64,000 nucleotides of DNA from Actinoallomurus sp. (GCA_025964685.1 JAOPYG010000475.1:1-64000); one strand, 5' to 3'; numbered from the stretch's first letter, positions 8,763-21,636 are shown. Program-made: numbers and translations. Notes: generated by a model not told the origin, from the sequence alone.

Positions 8763-9218
8763 ATGGCTGAGGCACTGGAGGGATCGACCCCGGGCTTCCT
8801 GGTCTGGCGGCTGTCGATCAGATGGCGGGTCGCGGTCGACCGCGCGCTGGCGCCACTGGGCCTGACGCACGCCCAGTACGTCATGTTGTCCTCGCTGTCC
8901 GGCATGGAGAACGCCGGGCTGCGCCCCAGCCAGCGCGAGCTGGCCGACCACACCGGCCTCGAGCCGCTGTACGTGTCCAAGCTGGCCCGCGCGCTGGAGG
9001 CCGACGGCCTCATCGAGCGGACCCGCGACACCAAGGACACCCGCACCGTGCGGCTCACCCTCACCGACCGCGGCCGTCAGGGCGTACGTCCGGCCATCGC
9101 CACCGTCCAGAAGCTGGTGGACCGGCTCCTGGCCCCGCTGGGCGGCCGGGACGATCCGCGGACCGCGGCGTTCGTCCGCGACCTGACGACCCTCCTGGAC
9201 GCCCCGCTCGATCCCTAG
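8763..9218 (+). CDS. MarR family transcriptional regulator
   Basis: wHTH: LTHAQYVMLSSLSGMENAGLRPSQRELADHTGLEPLYVSKLARALEADGLIERTRDTKDTRTVRLTLTDRG. Confidence 0.92.
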   Translation: MAEALEGSTPGFLVWRLSIRWRVAVDRALAPLGLTHAQYVMLSSLSGMENAGLRPSQRELADHTGLEPLYVSKLARALEADGLIERTRDTKDTRTVRLTLTDRGRQGVRPAIATVQKLVDRLLAPLGGRDDPRTAAFVRDLTTLLDAPLDP

Positions 9219-9229
9219 GAGAAGGAAAC

Positions 9230-10087
9230 ATGCCCGAGATACACGTGCTCGACTCGAGCGTCCACTACGAGGACTCAGGGTCCGGAACGGCCTTCGTCTT
9301 CCTCCACGGCAACCCGGGCTCCTCCCACCTGTGGCGGAACGTGCTGCCGCGTACGGGCCAGGGGCGGTTGCTCGCGCCCGACCTGATCGGGATGGGCCGC
9401 TCCGGCAAGCCCGACCTCCCCTACACCTTCGCCGACCACGCCCGCTACCTCGACGCCTGGTTCGACGCCCTCGACCTGGACCGCGTCGTCCTGGTCGGCC
9501 ATGACTGGGGCGGGGCGCTCGCCTTCGACTGGGCGGCCCGGCACCCCGGACGGGCGCTCGGCGTCGCGTTCCTGGAGAGCATCGTCAAGCCGATGGCCTG
9601 GGAGGACCTGTCACCGCAGGCGCGCGAGCGCTCCCAGACCATCCGCACCCCCGGCACCGGCGAGGAGATGGTGCTCGAGCAGAATCTGTTCGTCCGCCAG
9701 GCGTTCACCGGCGGCGTGCTCACCCCGGTGGCCGAGGAAGACCTGGAGACCTACCTTGCTCCCTATCCGACCCGGGACAGCCGACGGCCCGTCCTCGCGT
9801 GGGCGCGTCAGCTGCCGCTCGGTGGCGAGCCCGCCGAGCTCGTCGCCCGCATCGAGGCGTACGACAAGTGGCTGGCGAGCAGCACGGACGTACCCAAGCT
9901 GCTCATGACCTTCGAGGGCTCGCCCACACTGCTCATCAGCGACGAACTGGCCGGCTGGTGCGCGGCCAACATCGCCGCGCTGGAGACCGTCCCCTGCGGC
10001 AGGGCAGGCCACCACGCCCCGGAGGACCGCCCGGAGGAGATCGCCGCCGCGATCTCCGCATGGGCGGACCGGCACGGGCTGCGCTGA
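9230..10087 (+). CDS. Alpha/beta hydrolase, haloalkane dehalogenase-like
   Basis: FLHGNPGSSHLWRNVLP...LIGMGRSGKPD...VLVGHDWGGALAFDWAARHP nucleophile elbow (Asp nucleophile). Confidence 0.87.
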   Translation: MPEIHVLDSSVHYEDSGSGTAFVFLHGNPGSSHLWRNVLPRTGQGRLLAPDLIGMGRSGKPDLPYTFADHARYLDAWFDALDLDRVVLVGHDWGGALAFDWAARHPGRALGVAFLESIVKPMAWEDLSPQARERSQTIRTPGTGEEMVLEQNLFVRQAFTGGVLTPVAEEDLETYLAPYPTRDSRRPVLAWARQLPLGGEPAELVARIEAYDKWLASSTDVPKLLMTFEGSPTLLISDELAGWCAANIAALETVPCGRAGHHAPEDRPEEIAAAISAWADRHGLR

Positions 10088-10104
10088 AGGGAGCCTGACC
10101 CGGG

Positions 10105-10767
10105 CTACTCCTCGGCCATGGAGCCGTCCCAGGCCCAGGCGAGGGCGCGGGGCAGGCCCCACTGACCGAGTTCGGTGAGGCGGCGGTGCTCGTCCAGGGC
10201 TCCGACCGCCTCCCACACCGGCACGATGAGACCGAACGCGAACTCGATCGGCTCACGGTCCTCGGCCTCGTAGGCACCCTCGATCTCCGGGCACTTGTCG
10301 GCGAGCTGGAAGAGGTCCTCCGGCCACGAGCGCGTGCCGACGCCGGCGCGGACCAGGCCGATCACCGCGCCCGCCCAGTCGCCGTGCTGGAGGGTCAGCA
10401 GCGAGTTCTCCTCGTGGCTGCCCAGCCCCGACTCGCCGTTCATCGAGACCAGCGCGCCGGCGGCCTGGATCCAGAGGGTCTCGTCGTCGGTGGGGACCTC
10501 GCGCCCCCAGTCGGCCGCGGCCGCGAGGTGGCGGTGCGGCCATTCGGTCAGGTTGGCTCGGACGCGCTGCGCCGCCTCGGCCAGCGCGTCGGTCGGGACC
10601 GACGCCTCGATGATGTCGGGAAGCGCCTCGCGGAGCAGGTCCACCGCAGCGCGGTCGGCCTCCTGCCATTCCTGCAGGAAACCATCGGCGTCGAAGTCGA
10701 CGAGGTCGTCGTAGCCTTCCACGTCGCCGGCCGTCGGCCGTGTGACGTTCTGATCAGAGTCACTCAC
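10105..10767 (-). CDS. Conserved acidic actinobacterial protein of unknown function
   Basis: Intact 220-codon ORF between clear genes; no recognised domain. Confidence 0.65.
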   Translation of the reverse strand: MSDSDQNVTRPTAGDVEGYDDLVDFDADGFLQEWQEADRAAVDLLREALPDIIEASVPTDALAEAAQRVRANLTEWPHRHLAAAADWGREVPTDDETLWIQAAGALVSMNGESGLGSHEENSLLTLQHGDWAGAVIGLVRAGVGTRSWPEDLFQLADKCPEIEGAYEAEDREPIEFAFGLIVPVWEAVGALDEHRRLTELGQWGLPRALAWAWDGSMAEE

Positions 10768-10814
10768 GCCTCACGACTGTAGTGGCGTCGGGCGCGTGCT
10801 GCGCGCGCCCGCGC

Positions 10815-13800
10815 TCAGGAGCCGGGCCGCATCAGCGGAAACGGGATGGTGTCGCGGATGTTCCGGCCGGTCAGCGTCATGATCAGCCGGTCGACGCCCA
10901 TGCCCATACCGCCGGCCGGAGGCATGCCGTACTCCAGGGCGCGCAGGAAGTCCTCGTCGAGGTCCATCGCCTCGGGATCGCCGCCGGCCGCCAGAAGTGA
11001 CTGCTCGGTCAGGTTGCGGCGCTGGACGATCGGGTCGATGAGCTCGGAGTACGCCGTGCCGAGCTCCAAGCCGAAGACGATCAGATCCCACTTTTCGGCG
11101 AGGCAGGGGTCCTCGCGGTGGGGCCGGGTCAGTGGCGAGGTGGCCGCGGGGTAGTCGCGGACGAACGTCGGGGACCGCAGCGTTGACTCCACCAGCGTCT
11201 CGAACAGCTCCTGGGTGAGCTTGCCCTGCTCCCACTCGGGGTCGTAGCTGAGCCCGATCCGGTCGGCGTGCTTCTGGAGCGTGCGCAGCGAGGTCGCGGG
11301 CGTGACCTGCTCGCCCAGGACTTCGGAGACCGAGTCGTACACGGTGATCTCCCCCCACGGCTGCGCGAGGTCGTACTCCACGCCCTCCCGCTCCACGACG
11401 GTCCCGCCGATGCCGGCGCGCGCGGCCGCGATCACGAGGTCGCGCGTCAGCGTCGCCATGGTGTTGTAGTCGCCGTACGGTTCGTACGCCTCCAGCATCG
11501 TGAACTCAGGGTTGTGCCGGGCCGAGACGCCCTCGTTGCGGAAGTTGCGGTTGATCTCGAAGACCTTGCCGGCGCCGCCGACGAGCAGCCGTTTGAGGTA
11601 GAGCTCCGGCGCGATCCGCAGGTACAGGTCGAGGTTGTAGGCGTTCATCTTCGTGGTGAACGGCCGGGCGGCGGCGCCGCCGTGCACGGGTTGCAGCATC
11701 GGCGTCTCGACTTCGAGGTAGCCGCGCTCGCGCAGGACGTCGCGCAGGGAGGTCATGATGTCGCCGCGCATCCGCAGCATCCGGCGTGAGTCGTCATTGA
11801 CGATGAGGTCGACGTAGCGCTGGCGTAGGCGGCTCTCCTCGTTCAGCGAGCCGGGGATGTACGCGGCCGGCAGCGGGTGCAGGCACTTGGCGGTGAGCGT
11901 CCAGGACGTGACCAGGAGCGACAGCTCCCCGGTCCGTGACGTGACGACCTCGCCGCGCGCCCCGACCTGGTCGCCGAGGTCGATCAGCTGCTTCCAGTGC
12001 CGCAGCGCCTCGGCGTCGACGGAGTCGGCCGCCAGCATCAGCTGGATGTCACCGGACTCGTCGCGGAGCCGTACGAAGATCAGCTTGCCGTGCTCGCGTG
12101 CCAGCACGACTCGGCCGGCGACCGCCACCGTCTCACCCGTGTGGGTGTCCGGCGGCAGCGTGCCGAACCGCGAGCGCACCTCGGCCGCCGTCGCCGTGCG
12201 GTCGAAACCCAGCGGGTACGGGTCGATGCCGGCCTCGCGGAGCCGCTCCAGCTTGTCGTGGCGTACGCGCTCCTGCTCGGACAGGCGGCGGGCGGGCAGC
12301 CGGGACGCGTCGGCGGCCTCCTCGATCTGCTTGATCCGCTCGACCAGTGTGGGCGACGGGCTCGGCGTGTCGAGCCGAGGCTTGAACAGCGTGGGAAGGA
12401 AGCCCTCGGCACGGGCGGCCGCGAGCCCGATGCGCACGAGGTCGCGGCTCTGCGGGAAGCACATGAACCGCGGCGTCCACACCGGGTTGTACTTGGCGTT
12501 GGCCAGGAACAGCGACTCCAGCTGCCAGAACTTCGACGCCACCGAGAGCAGCCGGTACGCCAGCCGGGAGATCGGCCCGGCGCCGATCGCGGAGCCGCGC
12601 TCGAACACCGACCGCAGCATGGCGAAGTTGAGCGAGACCCGGGTGACGCCGACGGTCGCGGCGTTCTCCGCGAGCTTGGCCACCATGAACTCATTCAGGC
12701 CGTTCTCCGCGTCGCGGTCGCGGCGCATCAGGTCGAGTGACAGGCCGGGCCGTCCCCAGGGCACGAAGCTCAGCAGCCCGCGACGCCGGCCCGCGCCGTC
12801 GAACGCCTCGACCATCACGCAGCGTGCGTCGGTGGGGTCACCGAGCCGTCCGAGGGCCATCGAGAACCCTCGCTCGGTGTGGCCGTCCCGCCAGCGGTCG
12901 GCGTCCGCGATCAGCTCGGTCATCTCCTCGCGGCCGATCGCGCCGTGCCGCCGGATGCGCACCGTGTAGCCGGCCCGCTCGACCCTGCGTACGGCCTGCC
13001 GCACCTGCCGCATGTCGCGGCCGTCGAGGTTGAAGTCGCGCAGGTCCAGGATCGCCTCGTCGCCGAGTTCGAGGGCGTCCAGCCCGCAGCGGCCGAACGC
13101 CGCCGCGGCGCGCTCGCTCGCGCCCAGCACGCCGGGGATCCACGCGTGCGCCCGGCACTCGGCGAGCCAGGCGGTGATGGCGGCGTCCCATGCCTCGGGG
13201 TCGCCGAGCGGGTCACCGCTGGCGAGGCTGACCGACCCCTCCACCCGGTACGCGATCCCGGCCCGGCCGTTCGGGGACAGGATGACGTCCTTGTCGCGCC
13301 GGAGGGCGAAGTAGCCGAGGGAGTCGCGGTCGCCCCACTCGGCGAGAAGGGCGCGGGCGGGCAGCTCCTCGTCCGGGGTGAGCACGGCGAGCCGCTGCCC
13401 GGGCCGGAACAGCGCCCACACGGTGACCACGAGCAGGCCGCTGCCGAGGATGCCGAGAATGCCGTCGACCCAGGCGGGCACGTTGACGTTGAGGTCCCAG
13501 CCGTTGTCGCCCGCGCCCAGGAGGGTCTGGAGCCCGGCGTAGACCAGGTGGGTCCAGGCGGGGCCGCGCGGGTCGCGGTCGGTGAGGAAGACGAGGTTCG
13601 TGCCGATGACGCCGCCGACGACCAGCAGCACGGAGAACACCACGAGCGCGAGCCGCCGGTTGGCACGGTCCGGCAGCGCGTAGAACTCCTTGTGCGCGGC
13701 GACCAGCAGCGCGACGACGATGCCGAAGGCGGCCGCGGTGATCAGCTCGCCCCAGCCACCCCAGTCGGACAGCCCGGCCAGCGCCCACACCGCGAAGAAC

Positions 13801-14111
13801 AGCAGGAACAGCACGACGCTGATCCGCCACGCGGCCTTCTTGCGGCGGCGCACGCCGACCGACACCAGGATGAGCAGCAGGCCGTACGGCAGGCTCGGGT
13901 ACCAGCCGAAGTAGTTGATGGAGCGCAACACCCAGACGTTGAACATCCACTCAATGAGCCCGTAAGAGACCCAAGCAAGGACAGAGAGGACTCCGGAGAC
14001 GCGGAGGTACCAGAACAGGACGGTCGGCACGGCTTCGACCACCCGCCGTCCCCATGGCCGGCCCGCACCCGCCGCCTTCGTCGTCATCTCGCTCCTGAGG
14101 TCGCGCACCAT
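10815..14111 (-). CDS. lysX: Bifunctional lysylphosphatidylglycerol synthetase / lysine--tRNA ligase
   Basis: N-terminal multi-TM region plus MprF-like synthase ([20 protein letters not shown]) fused to class II LysRS ([29 protein letters not shown]...[15 protein letters not shown]...[13 protein letters not shown]). Confidence 0.95.
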   Translation of the reverse strand: MVRDLRSEMTTKAAGAGRPWGRRVVEAVPTVLFWYLRVSGVLSVLAWVSYGLIEWMFNVWVLRSINYFGWYPSLPYGLLLILVSVGVRRRKKAAWRISVVLFLLFFAVWALAGLSDWGGWGELITAAAFGIVVALLVAAHKEFYALPDRANRRLALVVFSVLLVVGGVIGTNLVFLTDRDPRGPAWTHLVYAGLQTLLGAGDNGWDLNVNVPAWVDGILGILGSGLLVVTVWALFRPGQRLAVLTPDEELPARALLAEWGDRDSLGYFALRRDKDVILSPNGRAGIAYRVEGSVSLASGDPLGDPEAWDAAITAWLAECRAHAWIPGVLGASERAAAAFGRCGLDALELGDEAILDLRDFNLDGRDMRQVRQAVRRVERAGYTVRIRRHGAIGREEMTELIADADRWRDGHTERGFSMALGRLGDPTDARCVMVEAFDGAGRRRGLLSFVPWGRPGLSLDLMRRDRDAENGLNEFMVAKLAENAATVGVTRVSLNFAMLRSVFERGSAIGAGPISRLAYRLLSVASKFWQLESLFLANAKYNPVWTPRFMCFPQSRDLVRIGLAAARAEGFLPTLFKPRLDTPSPSPTLVERIKQIEEAADASRLPARRLSEQERVRHDKLERLREAGIDPYPLGFDRTATAAEVRSRFGTLPPDTHTGETVAVAGRVVLAREHGKLIFVRLRDESGDIQLMLAADSVDAEALRHWKQLIDLGDQVGARGEVVTSRTGELSLLVTSWTLTAKCLHPLPAAYIPGSLNEESRLRQRYVDLIVNDDSRRMLRMRGDIMTSLRDVLRERGYLEVETPMLQPVHGGAAARPFTTKMNAYNLDLYLRIAPELYLKRLLVGGAGKVFEINRNFRNEGVSARHNPEFTMLEAYEPYGDYNTMATLTRDLVIAAARAGIGGTVVEREGVEYDLAQPWGEITVYDSVSEVLGEQVTPATSLRTLQKHADRIGLSYDPEWEQGKLTQELFETLVESTLRSPTFVRDYPAATSPLTRPHREDPCLAEKWDLIVFGLELGTAYSELIDPIVQRRNLTEQSLLAAGGDPEAMDLDEDFLRALEYGMPPAGGMGMGVDRLIMTLTGRNIRDTIPFPLMRPGS

Positions 14112-14186
14112 ATTCTTTCTTTGTACCGGTGATTGGGTGTGCGTCAGGCCAACGAAGGGCCTCGCGGTGGGTATCGTGGGCGAACT

Positions 14187-15311
14187 ATGCCGGAAAACCC
14201 CCTTCTTGCGCAGCGTTATCGCCTGCTCACCGAGGTAGGCCGTGGCGGCATGGGAACCGTCTGGCACGGCCGTGACGAGGTTCTCGGCCGCGACGTCGCG
14301 GTCAAGGAAGTCATCCTTCCGCACGGCTTCTCTGACGAGGAGCGCGAAGTCCAGCACAAGCGGACGTTCCGGGAGGCGAGGACCGCTGCGCGGCTGAGCC
14401 ATCCCGGTGTCGTCACGGTGTACGACGTGGTGGAAGAGGACGGTCGGCCCTGGATCGTCATGGAGCTGATCCGCGCCCGTTCGCTGCACGAGCAGATCAA
14501 ACAGGACGGTGTGCTCCCGCCCCTTCAGGTCGCCGAGATCGGGCGCCAGATGGCGGGCGCCCTGCGGGTCGCACACGAGGCGGGTGTCCTGCACCGCGAC
14601 GTCAAGCCCAGCAACGTCCTGGTCAGCGGCTCGCGGGCCGTGCTCACCGACTTCGGCATCGCCCGGGCACAGAGCGACGCGACGTTGACCCAGACGGGCA
14701 TGCTCATCGGCTCACCTGCCTACATCGCGCCCGAGCGGGCCCGCGGACGGGTCGCCGTGCCCGCCTCCGACCTGTGGTCGCTCGGCGTCACGATGTACGC
14801 CGCGGTCGAGGGCAAGTCGCCGTTCGAGCGCCCGGACGCGATGGCGAGCCTGGTGGCCGTGCTCACCGACGATCCCGAACCGGCGCCGAACGCCGGGCCG
14901 CTGCGGCCGATCATCGACGGCCTGCTGCGCAAGGATCCCGCCGAGCGCCTGACCGTCGACGAGGTGGCGAGCATGCTCGACCGCATCCTCACCGCCGACG
15001 CCGAGGCTGCCGAGGCCCCGCCGCCCGAGGCCCCGGACGGGGTGACCCGGCGGCTGCCCGCCAGTTTGATCACGGCTGTGAACGACCCGGACGCGGGAAC
15101 GCGCGTCGTGGAGCCCGTCGACGACCCGCCGGCCGGTCCCATGGTCGGCGAGGTGCCGTCAACGGCGTCGGCGACGATTCCGGATGAGACTGACGGGGTC
15201 GGAGACGCAGGTGAGGCGGGCGTGGCGGCGTATCCGATCCGCTCGATCGTTATCGTCGCCGCGGTGCTGCTTGTCCTTTTTGGCGTGTTCGTTTTCGCGA
15301 CATTTCACTGA
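14187..15311 (+). CDS. Serine/threonine protein kinase with C-terminal tail anchor
   Basis: GRGGMGTVW, VAVKEV, HRDVKPSNVL, DFGIAR, GSPAYIAPERA; C-terminal TM IVIVAAVLLVLFGVFVFATFH at the very end. Confidence 0.93.
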   Translation: MPENPLLAQRYRLLTEVGRGGMGTVWHGRDEVLGRDVAVKEVILPHGFSDEEREVQHKRTFREARTAARLSHPGVVTVYDVVEEDGRPWIVMELIRARSLHEQIKQDGVLPPLQVAEIGRQMAGALRVAHEAGVLHRDVKPSNVLVSGSRAVLTDFGIARAQSDATLTQTGMLIGSPAYIAPERARGRVAVPASDLWSLGVTMYAAVEGKSPFERPDAMASLVAVLTDDPEPAPNAGPLRPIIDGLLRKDPAERLTVDEVASMLDRILTADAEAAEAPPPEAPDGVTRRLPASLITAVNDPDAGTRVVEPVDDPPAGPMVGEVPSTASATIPDETDGVGDAGEAGVAAYPIRSIVIVAAVLLVLFGVFVFATFH

Positions 15312-15364
15312 ATTAGTCGGCCAACGCGGCCGATCGTCACTGCCGATCGGTATGGTCCTCAGCT

Positions 15365-16996
<1,632 letters not shown>

Positions 16997-17089
16997 CCGA
17001 TCAAGGCCCGTCACTCACGGTGACGGATTGTTGATCGGCGGCCACTGTTTTCCTCGCAATGCGTCACCGTGTCACCGCGTTCTGTCACG

Positions 17090-18247
17090 ATGGGTGCGGA
17101 ACAGGTGGAGCGAGCGGCGCAACTCGCGAAGGGAGCTGCCGTGCATCCGACGGTGCGGGCGGCCTACCCGGCGGACCGGACCGCGGTCGCGCGGGCCCGC
17201 CGGTTCGTCCGGGAGACCCTCGCCGGCTGGGGTGTCCACGACGCCATCGACGATGCCGTCCTGCTGACGAGTGAGCTGGCCACCAACGCCGTCATCCACG
17301 CGCGGACCCCGTTCGAGGTCATCTGCCGGGCCGCCGGCGCTTCGGTGCAGATCGAGGTGATCGACGGCGACACCACCCGCGTGCTGCCCGCGCCCGGCAA
17401 CGGCGACGATCCCAACCGCGTGAGCGGCCGGGGCCTGCTCATGCCGGTCATGCTCGCCGCCGAGTGGGGCGTGTCGTATGCCGCCGCGTCCAAGACCGTC
17501 TGGTTCCGCCTCGGCACGGGGGCCGCACCGTTCCCGCCCGGCATGCCGCCGCCCGCCTCCACCGTGCCCCGGATTCCGGGTGTCGAGCACGCCCTGGCGC
17601 GCCGTCCCATCGGTGACGCGCACGCCTGCCCGGCTCTGCTCGAGGTGTTCGAGGCGGCGCCGGACCGCTGGCGCTTCACCGTCGGCGACATGGGTGGCAC
17701 CGCCCCGGAGGCGGCCGGCCTCGCACGGCATGGCCTGCGCCTGCTCGCCGCGGAGGGGCACGGCGTGGCCGCGGCCGTCACGCGTCTCAACCGGGCGGTC
17801 ATCCGCGACGGCGGCCATGCCCGGCTGATGACGCTGCTCCACGGCGAGCTCGTACGCCGTCCGGGAGCAGGTGTGCGCCTCACCCTCGTGTCGGCGGGGC
17901 CTCCGCCGCCACTACGGCTGACCTCCGCGGGCGAGCTCACGGCGCTGACCGGGGCGCAGCTTCGGCTCGGAGCGGTGCGCGACGCCCTGTTCGAGGAGCA
18001 GGCCGTCGACCTCGACCCGGGCGACGTCCTTCTGTACGTCACCGGCAAGGCGATCAACGGTGTCACCCCCGGGGGTACGGGCCACGGCCAGGCCGGCGTG
18101 GAGGGTCTCAGGCGGCTGCTGGCCGACGGCGGGTACGGGCCGGGCGGCTCCGTGCGGCCGCCCGGGCTCACCGCCGACGCGGTGGCCGACCACCTGTCGG
18201 CCGCCGGCATCGGTGACCTCAGCGTCCTGCTGATGCGCGCCCTCTGA
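17090..18247 (+). CDS. RsbW-like HATPase fused to a PP2C/SpoIIE-like domain
   Basis: ARRFVRETLAGWG...DDAVLLTSELATNAVIHA (RsbW N-box); C-terminal RFTVGDMGGTAPEAAGLARHG...LTLVSAGPPPPLRL (SpoIIE-like). Confidence 0.8.
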   Translation: MGAEQVERAAQLAKGAAVHPTVRAAYPADRTAVARARRFVRETLAGWGVHDAIDDAVLLTSELATNAVIHARTPFEVICRAAGASVQIEVIDGDTTRVLPAPGNGDDPNRVSGRGLLMPVMLAAEWGVSYAAASKTVWFRLGTGAAPFPPGMPPPASTVPRIPGVEHALARRPIGDAHACPALLEVFEAAPDRWRFTVGDMGGTAPEAAGLARHGLRLLAAEGHGVAAAVTRLNRAVIRDGGHARLMTLLHGELVRRPGAGVRLTLVSAGPPPPLRLTSAGELTALTGAQLRLGAVRDALFEEQAVDLDPGDVLLYVTGKAINGVTPGGTGHGQAGVEGLRRLLADGGYGPGGSVRPPGLTADAVADHLSAAGIGDLSVLLMRAL

Positions 18248-18262
18248 CGCGTGCGGCAGGCC

Positions 18263-18928
18263 TCAGCCGAGCCAGCCCGGTTGCACCAGGCCGGTCTCGT
18301 AAGCGATCACGACGAGCTGGGCGCGGTCGCGGGCGTGGAGTTTGATCATGGCGCGGCTCACGTGGGTCTTGGCCGTGGCCGGGCTGACCACCAGGCGGGT
18401 CGCGATCTCGTCGTTCGACAGACCTTCGGCGGCCAGGGCCATGACCTCGCGTTCGCGGTCGGTCAGGGCGGTCAGGGCGGTCGAGGACCGTGGTTTCTTC
18501 GCCCTGGCCGCGAACTCCGCGATCAGCCGCCGGGTCACGCCCGGTGACAGGAGGGCCTCGCCGCCGGCGACCTCGCGTACGCCGCGTACGAGCTCGGCCG
18601 GTTCGGTGTCCTTGACCAGAAAGCCGCTGGCACCCCCGCGCAGCGCCTCGAAGACGTACTCATCCAGCTCGAACGTCGTCAAGATGATGATCTTCGTCTC
18701 GGCCAGGCGGGCGTCAGCGACGATCTCGCGGGCGGCGGCCAGGCCGTCGAGCACGGGCATGCGGATGTCCATCAGCACGATGTCGGGGCGTTCCCGCTGG
18801 GTGAGCAGGACGGCCTGTTCGCCGTCACCGGCCTCGCCGACCACCTCGATGTCGGGCTGGGCGTCGAGCAACGCGCGGAATCCGGCACGGACAAGTGCCT
18901 GATCATCGGCCAGCAGTACGCGGATCAA
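18263..18928 (-). CDS. NarL/FixJ family response regulator
   Basis: IRVLLADDQALVRAGF...DIVLMDIRMPVLDG...LTDREREVMALAAEGLSNDEIATRLVVSPATAKTHVSRAMIKL; TTG start likely. Confidence 0.93.
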   Translation of the reverse strand: MIRVLLADDQALVRAGFRALLDAQPDIEVVGEAGDGEQAVLLTQRERPDIVLMDIRMPVLDGLAAAREIVADARLAETKIIILTTFELDEYVFEALRGGASGFLVKDTEPAELVRGVREVAGGEALLSPGVTRRLIAEFAARAKKPRSSTALTALTDREREVMALAAEGLSNDEIATRLVVSPATAKTHVSRAMIKLHARDRAQLVVIAYETGLVQPGWLG

Positions 18929-18941
18929 CCGTGGTCTCTTC

Positions 18942-20177
18942 TCATGGGTTCGTATCGTCTGTCGCGGGCGGCCCGACCTCGTCCGGCATCGCCACGTCGT
19001 ACACGGTGACATGGCGCACCGGGAGCCTCGCCCAGACGCGGAAGCCGTCACTGTCCGTGATGGGTCCGGTGGAGATCTCACCGTCGAGAGCGGCGACGCG
19101 TTCGCGCATCCCCGGGATGCCGTTGCCGCCGCCCGGCAGGTCGCCGGGGAGGCCGCGCCCGTCGTCCACCACTTCGATGAGCAGCTCGTCGTCCCCGTAC
19201 TCGATGCGCACGCTCGCCGTCACGCCCGGGCCGGCGTGGCGGGTCACGTTGGTCAGCGACTCCTGAATGATCCGGAACGCCGCCAGGTCGACGCCCGTCG
19301 GCAGCGCACGCGGATCGCCGGTCGTCTCCGTGCGCACGGTGATGCCGGCGACCCGAGCGCGGGAGACCACCTCCTCCAGTCGCGCCAGACCCGCCGCGGG
19401 CGAGCGCGGCGCGCTCTCGTTGACCTGACGGAGCACACCGAGCACGGAACGCACCTCGGTGAGGGCGTCCTTGCTGGCGTCCTTGATCGCGCTCAGCGCC
19501 GTACGCGCCTGCTCGGGACGCTCGTCCAGGAGATGCAGCGCCACCCCGGCCTGCACGTTGATCATCGAGATGTTGTGCGCGAGCACGTCGTGCAGTTCAC
19601 GCGCGATGCGCAGGCGTTCCTCGCTGGCCTGACGTCGCTCCTCCTCGGCACGCGTACGGCGCATCTCGACGGCGCGTTCACGGCGGATCCGAAGGACCTC
19701 CGCGCCGGTCAGGATGAGCAGCAGCCAGGTCGTGACGATCAGGGTGTGGCCGAACGTCCAGTACGCCAGCCGGAAGGGGCCGAACGGCGTGAGGGCACCC
19801 AGGCCGCCGAGCACGGCGAGCCCGGCGGCCGCGATGAGCCAGGCCGAGCGGCGGTGGCCCGCGGCCACCGCGGAGACGGTCGCGACCACGGGACTGAGGA
19901 AGACCGGGCCGAAGACGTACCCGCGCAGCAGGTACAGCACGGTGATCGTCATGACCACGGCGAGCGTGACGGTGGGGAGGCGACGGCGGAAAAGCAGCGC
20001 GACCGGCCCCGCGACGAGCAGTGCGTACGCCAGAACGTCGAGGGGCGTGTGCCGGTATTCCATGCCACGCTCGGCACCCGATGACCCCATGAGCTGAAAG
20101 AAGCCGGCGACGAGCGGCACGACGAAGACGGGCAGGTCACTCGGCCGCCATCTGGTCGTCCCGCGTTCGCCGGTCAC
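18942..20177 (-). CDS. Sensor histidine kinase (HisKA_3 type), partner of downstream NarL regulator
   Basis: ERLRIARELHDVLAHNISMINVQAGVALHLL...DDGRGLPGDLPGGGNGIPGMRERV. Confidence 0.93.
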   Translation of the reverse strand: MTGERGTTRWRPSDLPVFVVPLVAGFFQLMGSSGAERGMEYRHTPLDVLAYALLVAGPVALLFRRRLPTVTLAVVMTITVLYLLRGYVFGPVFLSPVVATVSAVAAGHRRSAWLIAAAGLAVLGGLGALTPFGPFRLAYWTFGHTLIVTTWLLLILTGAEVLRIRRERAVEMRRTRAEEERRQASEERLRIARELHDVLAHNISMINVQAGVALHLLDERPEQARTALSAIKDASKDALTEVRSVLGVLRQVNESAPRSPAAGLARLEEVVSRARVAGITVRTETTGDPRALPTGVDLAAFRIIQESLTNVTRHAGPGVTASVRIEYGDDELLIEVVDDGRGLPGDLPGGGNGIPGMRERVAALDGEISTGPITDSDGFRVWARLPVRHVTVYDVAMPDEVGPPATDDTNP

Positions 20178-20496
20178 ATCTGAACCCTAGGAGCTTCGGT
20201 GCACGTCCTACGTCGTGCGCCGGTGGACATCATGACTACGCCAGCGGGAGTAGCCGCCCGCTGACCTCGCATTTACCAGACGTTTGCCCGCCGTCCACGA
20301 CACTGTGGGCCGGATATGTGTCGCCCGATGGGGAGGTGTGTGGAGCCTTTACGGCGACTCGGGCGCTTAAGTGGACCGGAGCGGTCGGTTTGACAGATAC
20401 CGTAAACCGGCCGGGGCGACTCATCCAGCGCCCCTGACCCTTCCTGAACCCTGGTGCGTTTCCGTTTGGGACGGGCCGGATCTTGAGAGGACATCG

Positions 20497-21636
20497 GTGG
20501 GACTGACGAGCGGGGTTCTCCTCGCCTTTCTGGTCTTGGTGGCCCTGGGCCTGGGCGCGGCCACGATCTGGTGGTGGCCGAGATTCGCCGGAGCAGGGCC
20601 CCGCATGCTGCTCGCCCGGATCGGGCTGTTCGCGGGTGCCCAGTTGACCCTGGTGATGGTGCTCCTGGTGGCGGTGAACAATTACTTCCTGTTCTATGCC
20701 TCCTGGTCCGATCTGCTGGGCACCAACCACCAGCCGGTGCACATCCAGGCGAACAACATCGTTTCCGCCAAGCCCAAGGGCACCGGGCAGCCGCTGGCGC
20801 GTCAGGCGACGTCCTTCGACAAGAAGAAGCCCGACCCGGCACACGACGGGCAGATCGAGCAGGTCCAGATCCAGGGCGCCCGCACCGGCCTCACCACCCA
20901 GGCGTACGTCTTCCTGCCGCCGCAGTACTTCCAGAAGCAGTTTGAAAAGCGGCATTTCCCGGTGATGTACGACTTCACCGGCTTTCCCGGCCTGCCGCAG
21001 CAGCTGGTGACACGCCTCAAGGTGCCCTCCACGGCGGCCCAGGAGATGAACGCCGGCCAGATCCAGCCCATGATCATCGTGATGATGCGGCCGTCGCCGA
21101 CGTCGGTGATGCCCAAGGACACCGAGTGCACCGACGTGCCGGGCGGCCCGCAGGTGCTGTCCTTCTACACGCAGGACGTCGCCGAGGCCCTCCTGTCGAC
21201 GTACCGGGTGGCGAGCAACCCGCACGCCTGGGGCGCGATGGGCGACTCGACCGGCGGCTACTGCGCGGTGAAGCTCGCGATGAAGGCCTCCGACCGGTTC
21301 ACCGCCGCGGTGTCGATGGCGGGCTACTTCTACCCGCGGCAGGACTGGCAGACCGGCGACCTCTACGCCGGCAGCAAGCAGGTCAAGAACGACAACAGCC
21401 TCATCTGGCGGCTGCAGCATCTCCCGCCGCCGCCGATCTCGGTGCTGATCACCACGAGCCCGGACGGTGAGCGGGACTACGGCGAGGCCAGGAAGTTCCT
21501 CCAGGCGTGCCGGACGCCGATGACGACGGACAAGATCCTCGTGCCTGGCGGAGGCCACAACCCACGCACCTGGCGGCGCGTCCTGCCCAGCGCCCTGCTG
21601 TGGATGAGCCAGCACCTGGTCCACGAGGGCGTCTAA
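20497..21636 (+). CDS. Membrane-anchored esterase D/antigen 85-like alpha/beta hydrolase
   Basis: N-terminal TM segments; FPVMYDFTGFPGLPQQL...WGAMGDSTGGYCAVKLAM (GDSTGG nucleophile); GGGHNPRTW. Confidence 0.85.
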   Translation: MGLTSGVLLAFLVLVALGLGAATIWWWPRFAGAGPRMLLARIGLFAGAQLTLVMVLLVAVNNYFLFYASWSDLLGTNHQPVHIQANNIVSAKPKGTGQPLARQATSFDKKKPDPAHDGQIEQVQIQGARTGLTTQAYVFLPPQYFQKQFEKRHFPVMYDFTGFPGLPQQLVTRLKVPSTAAQEMNAGQIQPMIIVMMRPSPTSVMPKDTECTDVPGGPQVLSFYTQDVAEALLSTYRVASNPHAWGAMGDSTGGYCAVKLAMKASDRFTAAVSMAGYFYPRQDWQTGDLYAGSKQVKNDNSLIWRLQHLPPPPISVLITTSPDGERDYGEARKFLQACRTPMTTDKILVPGGGHNPRTWRRVLPSALLWMSQHLVHEGV

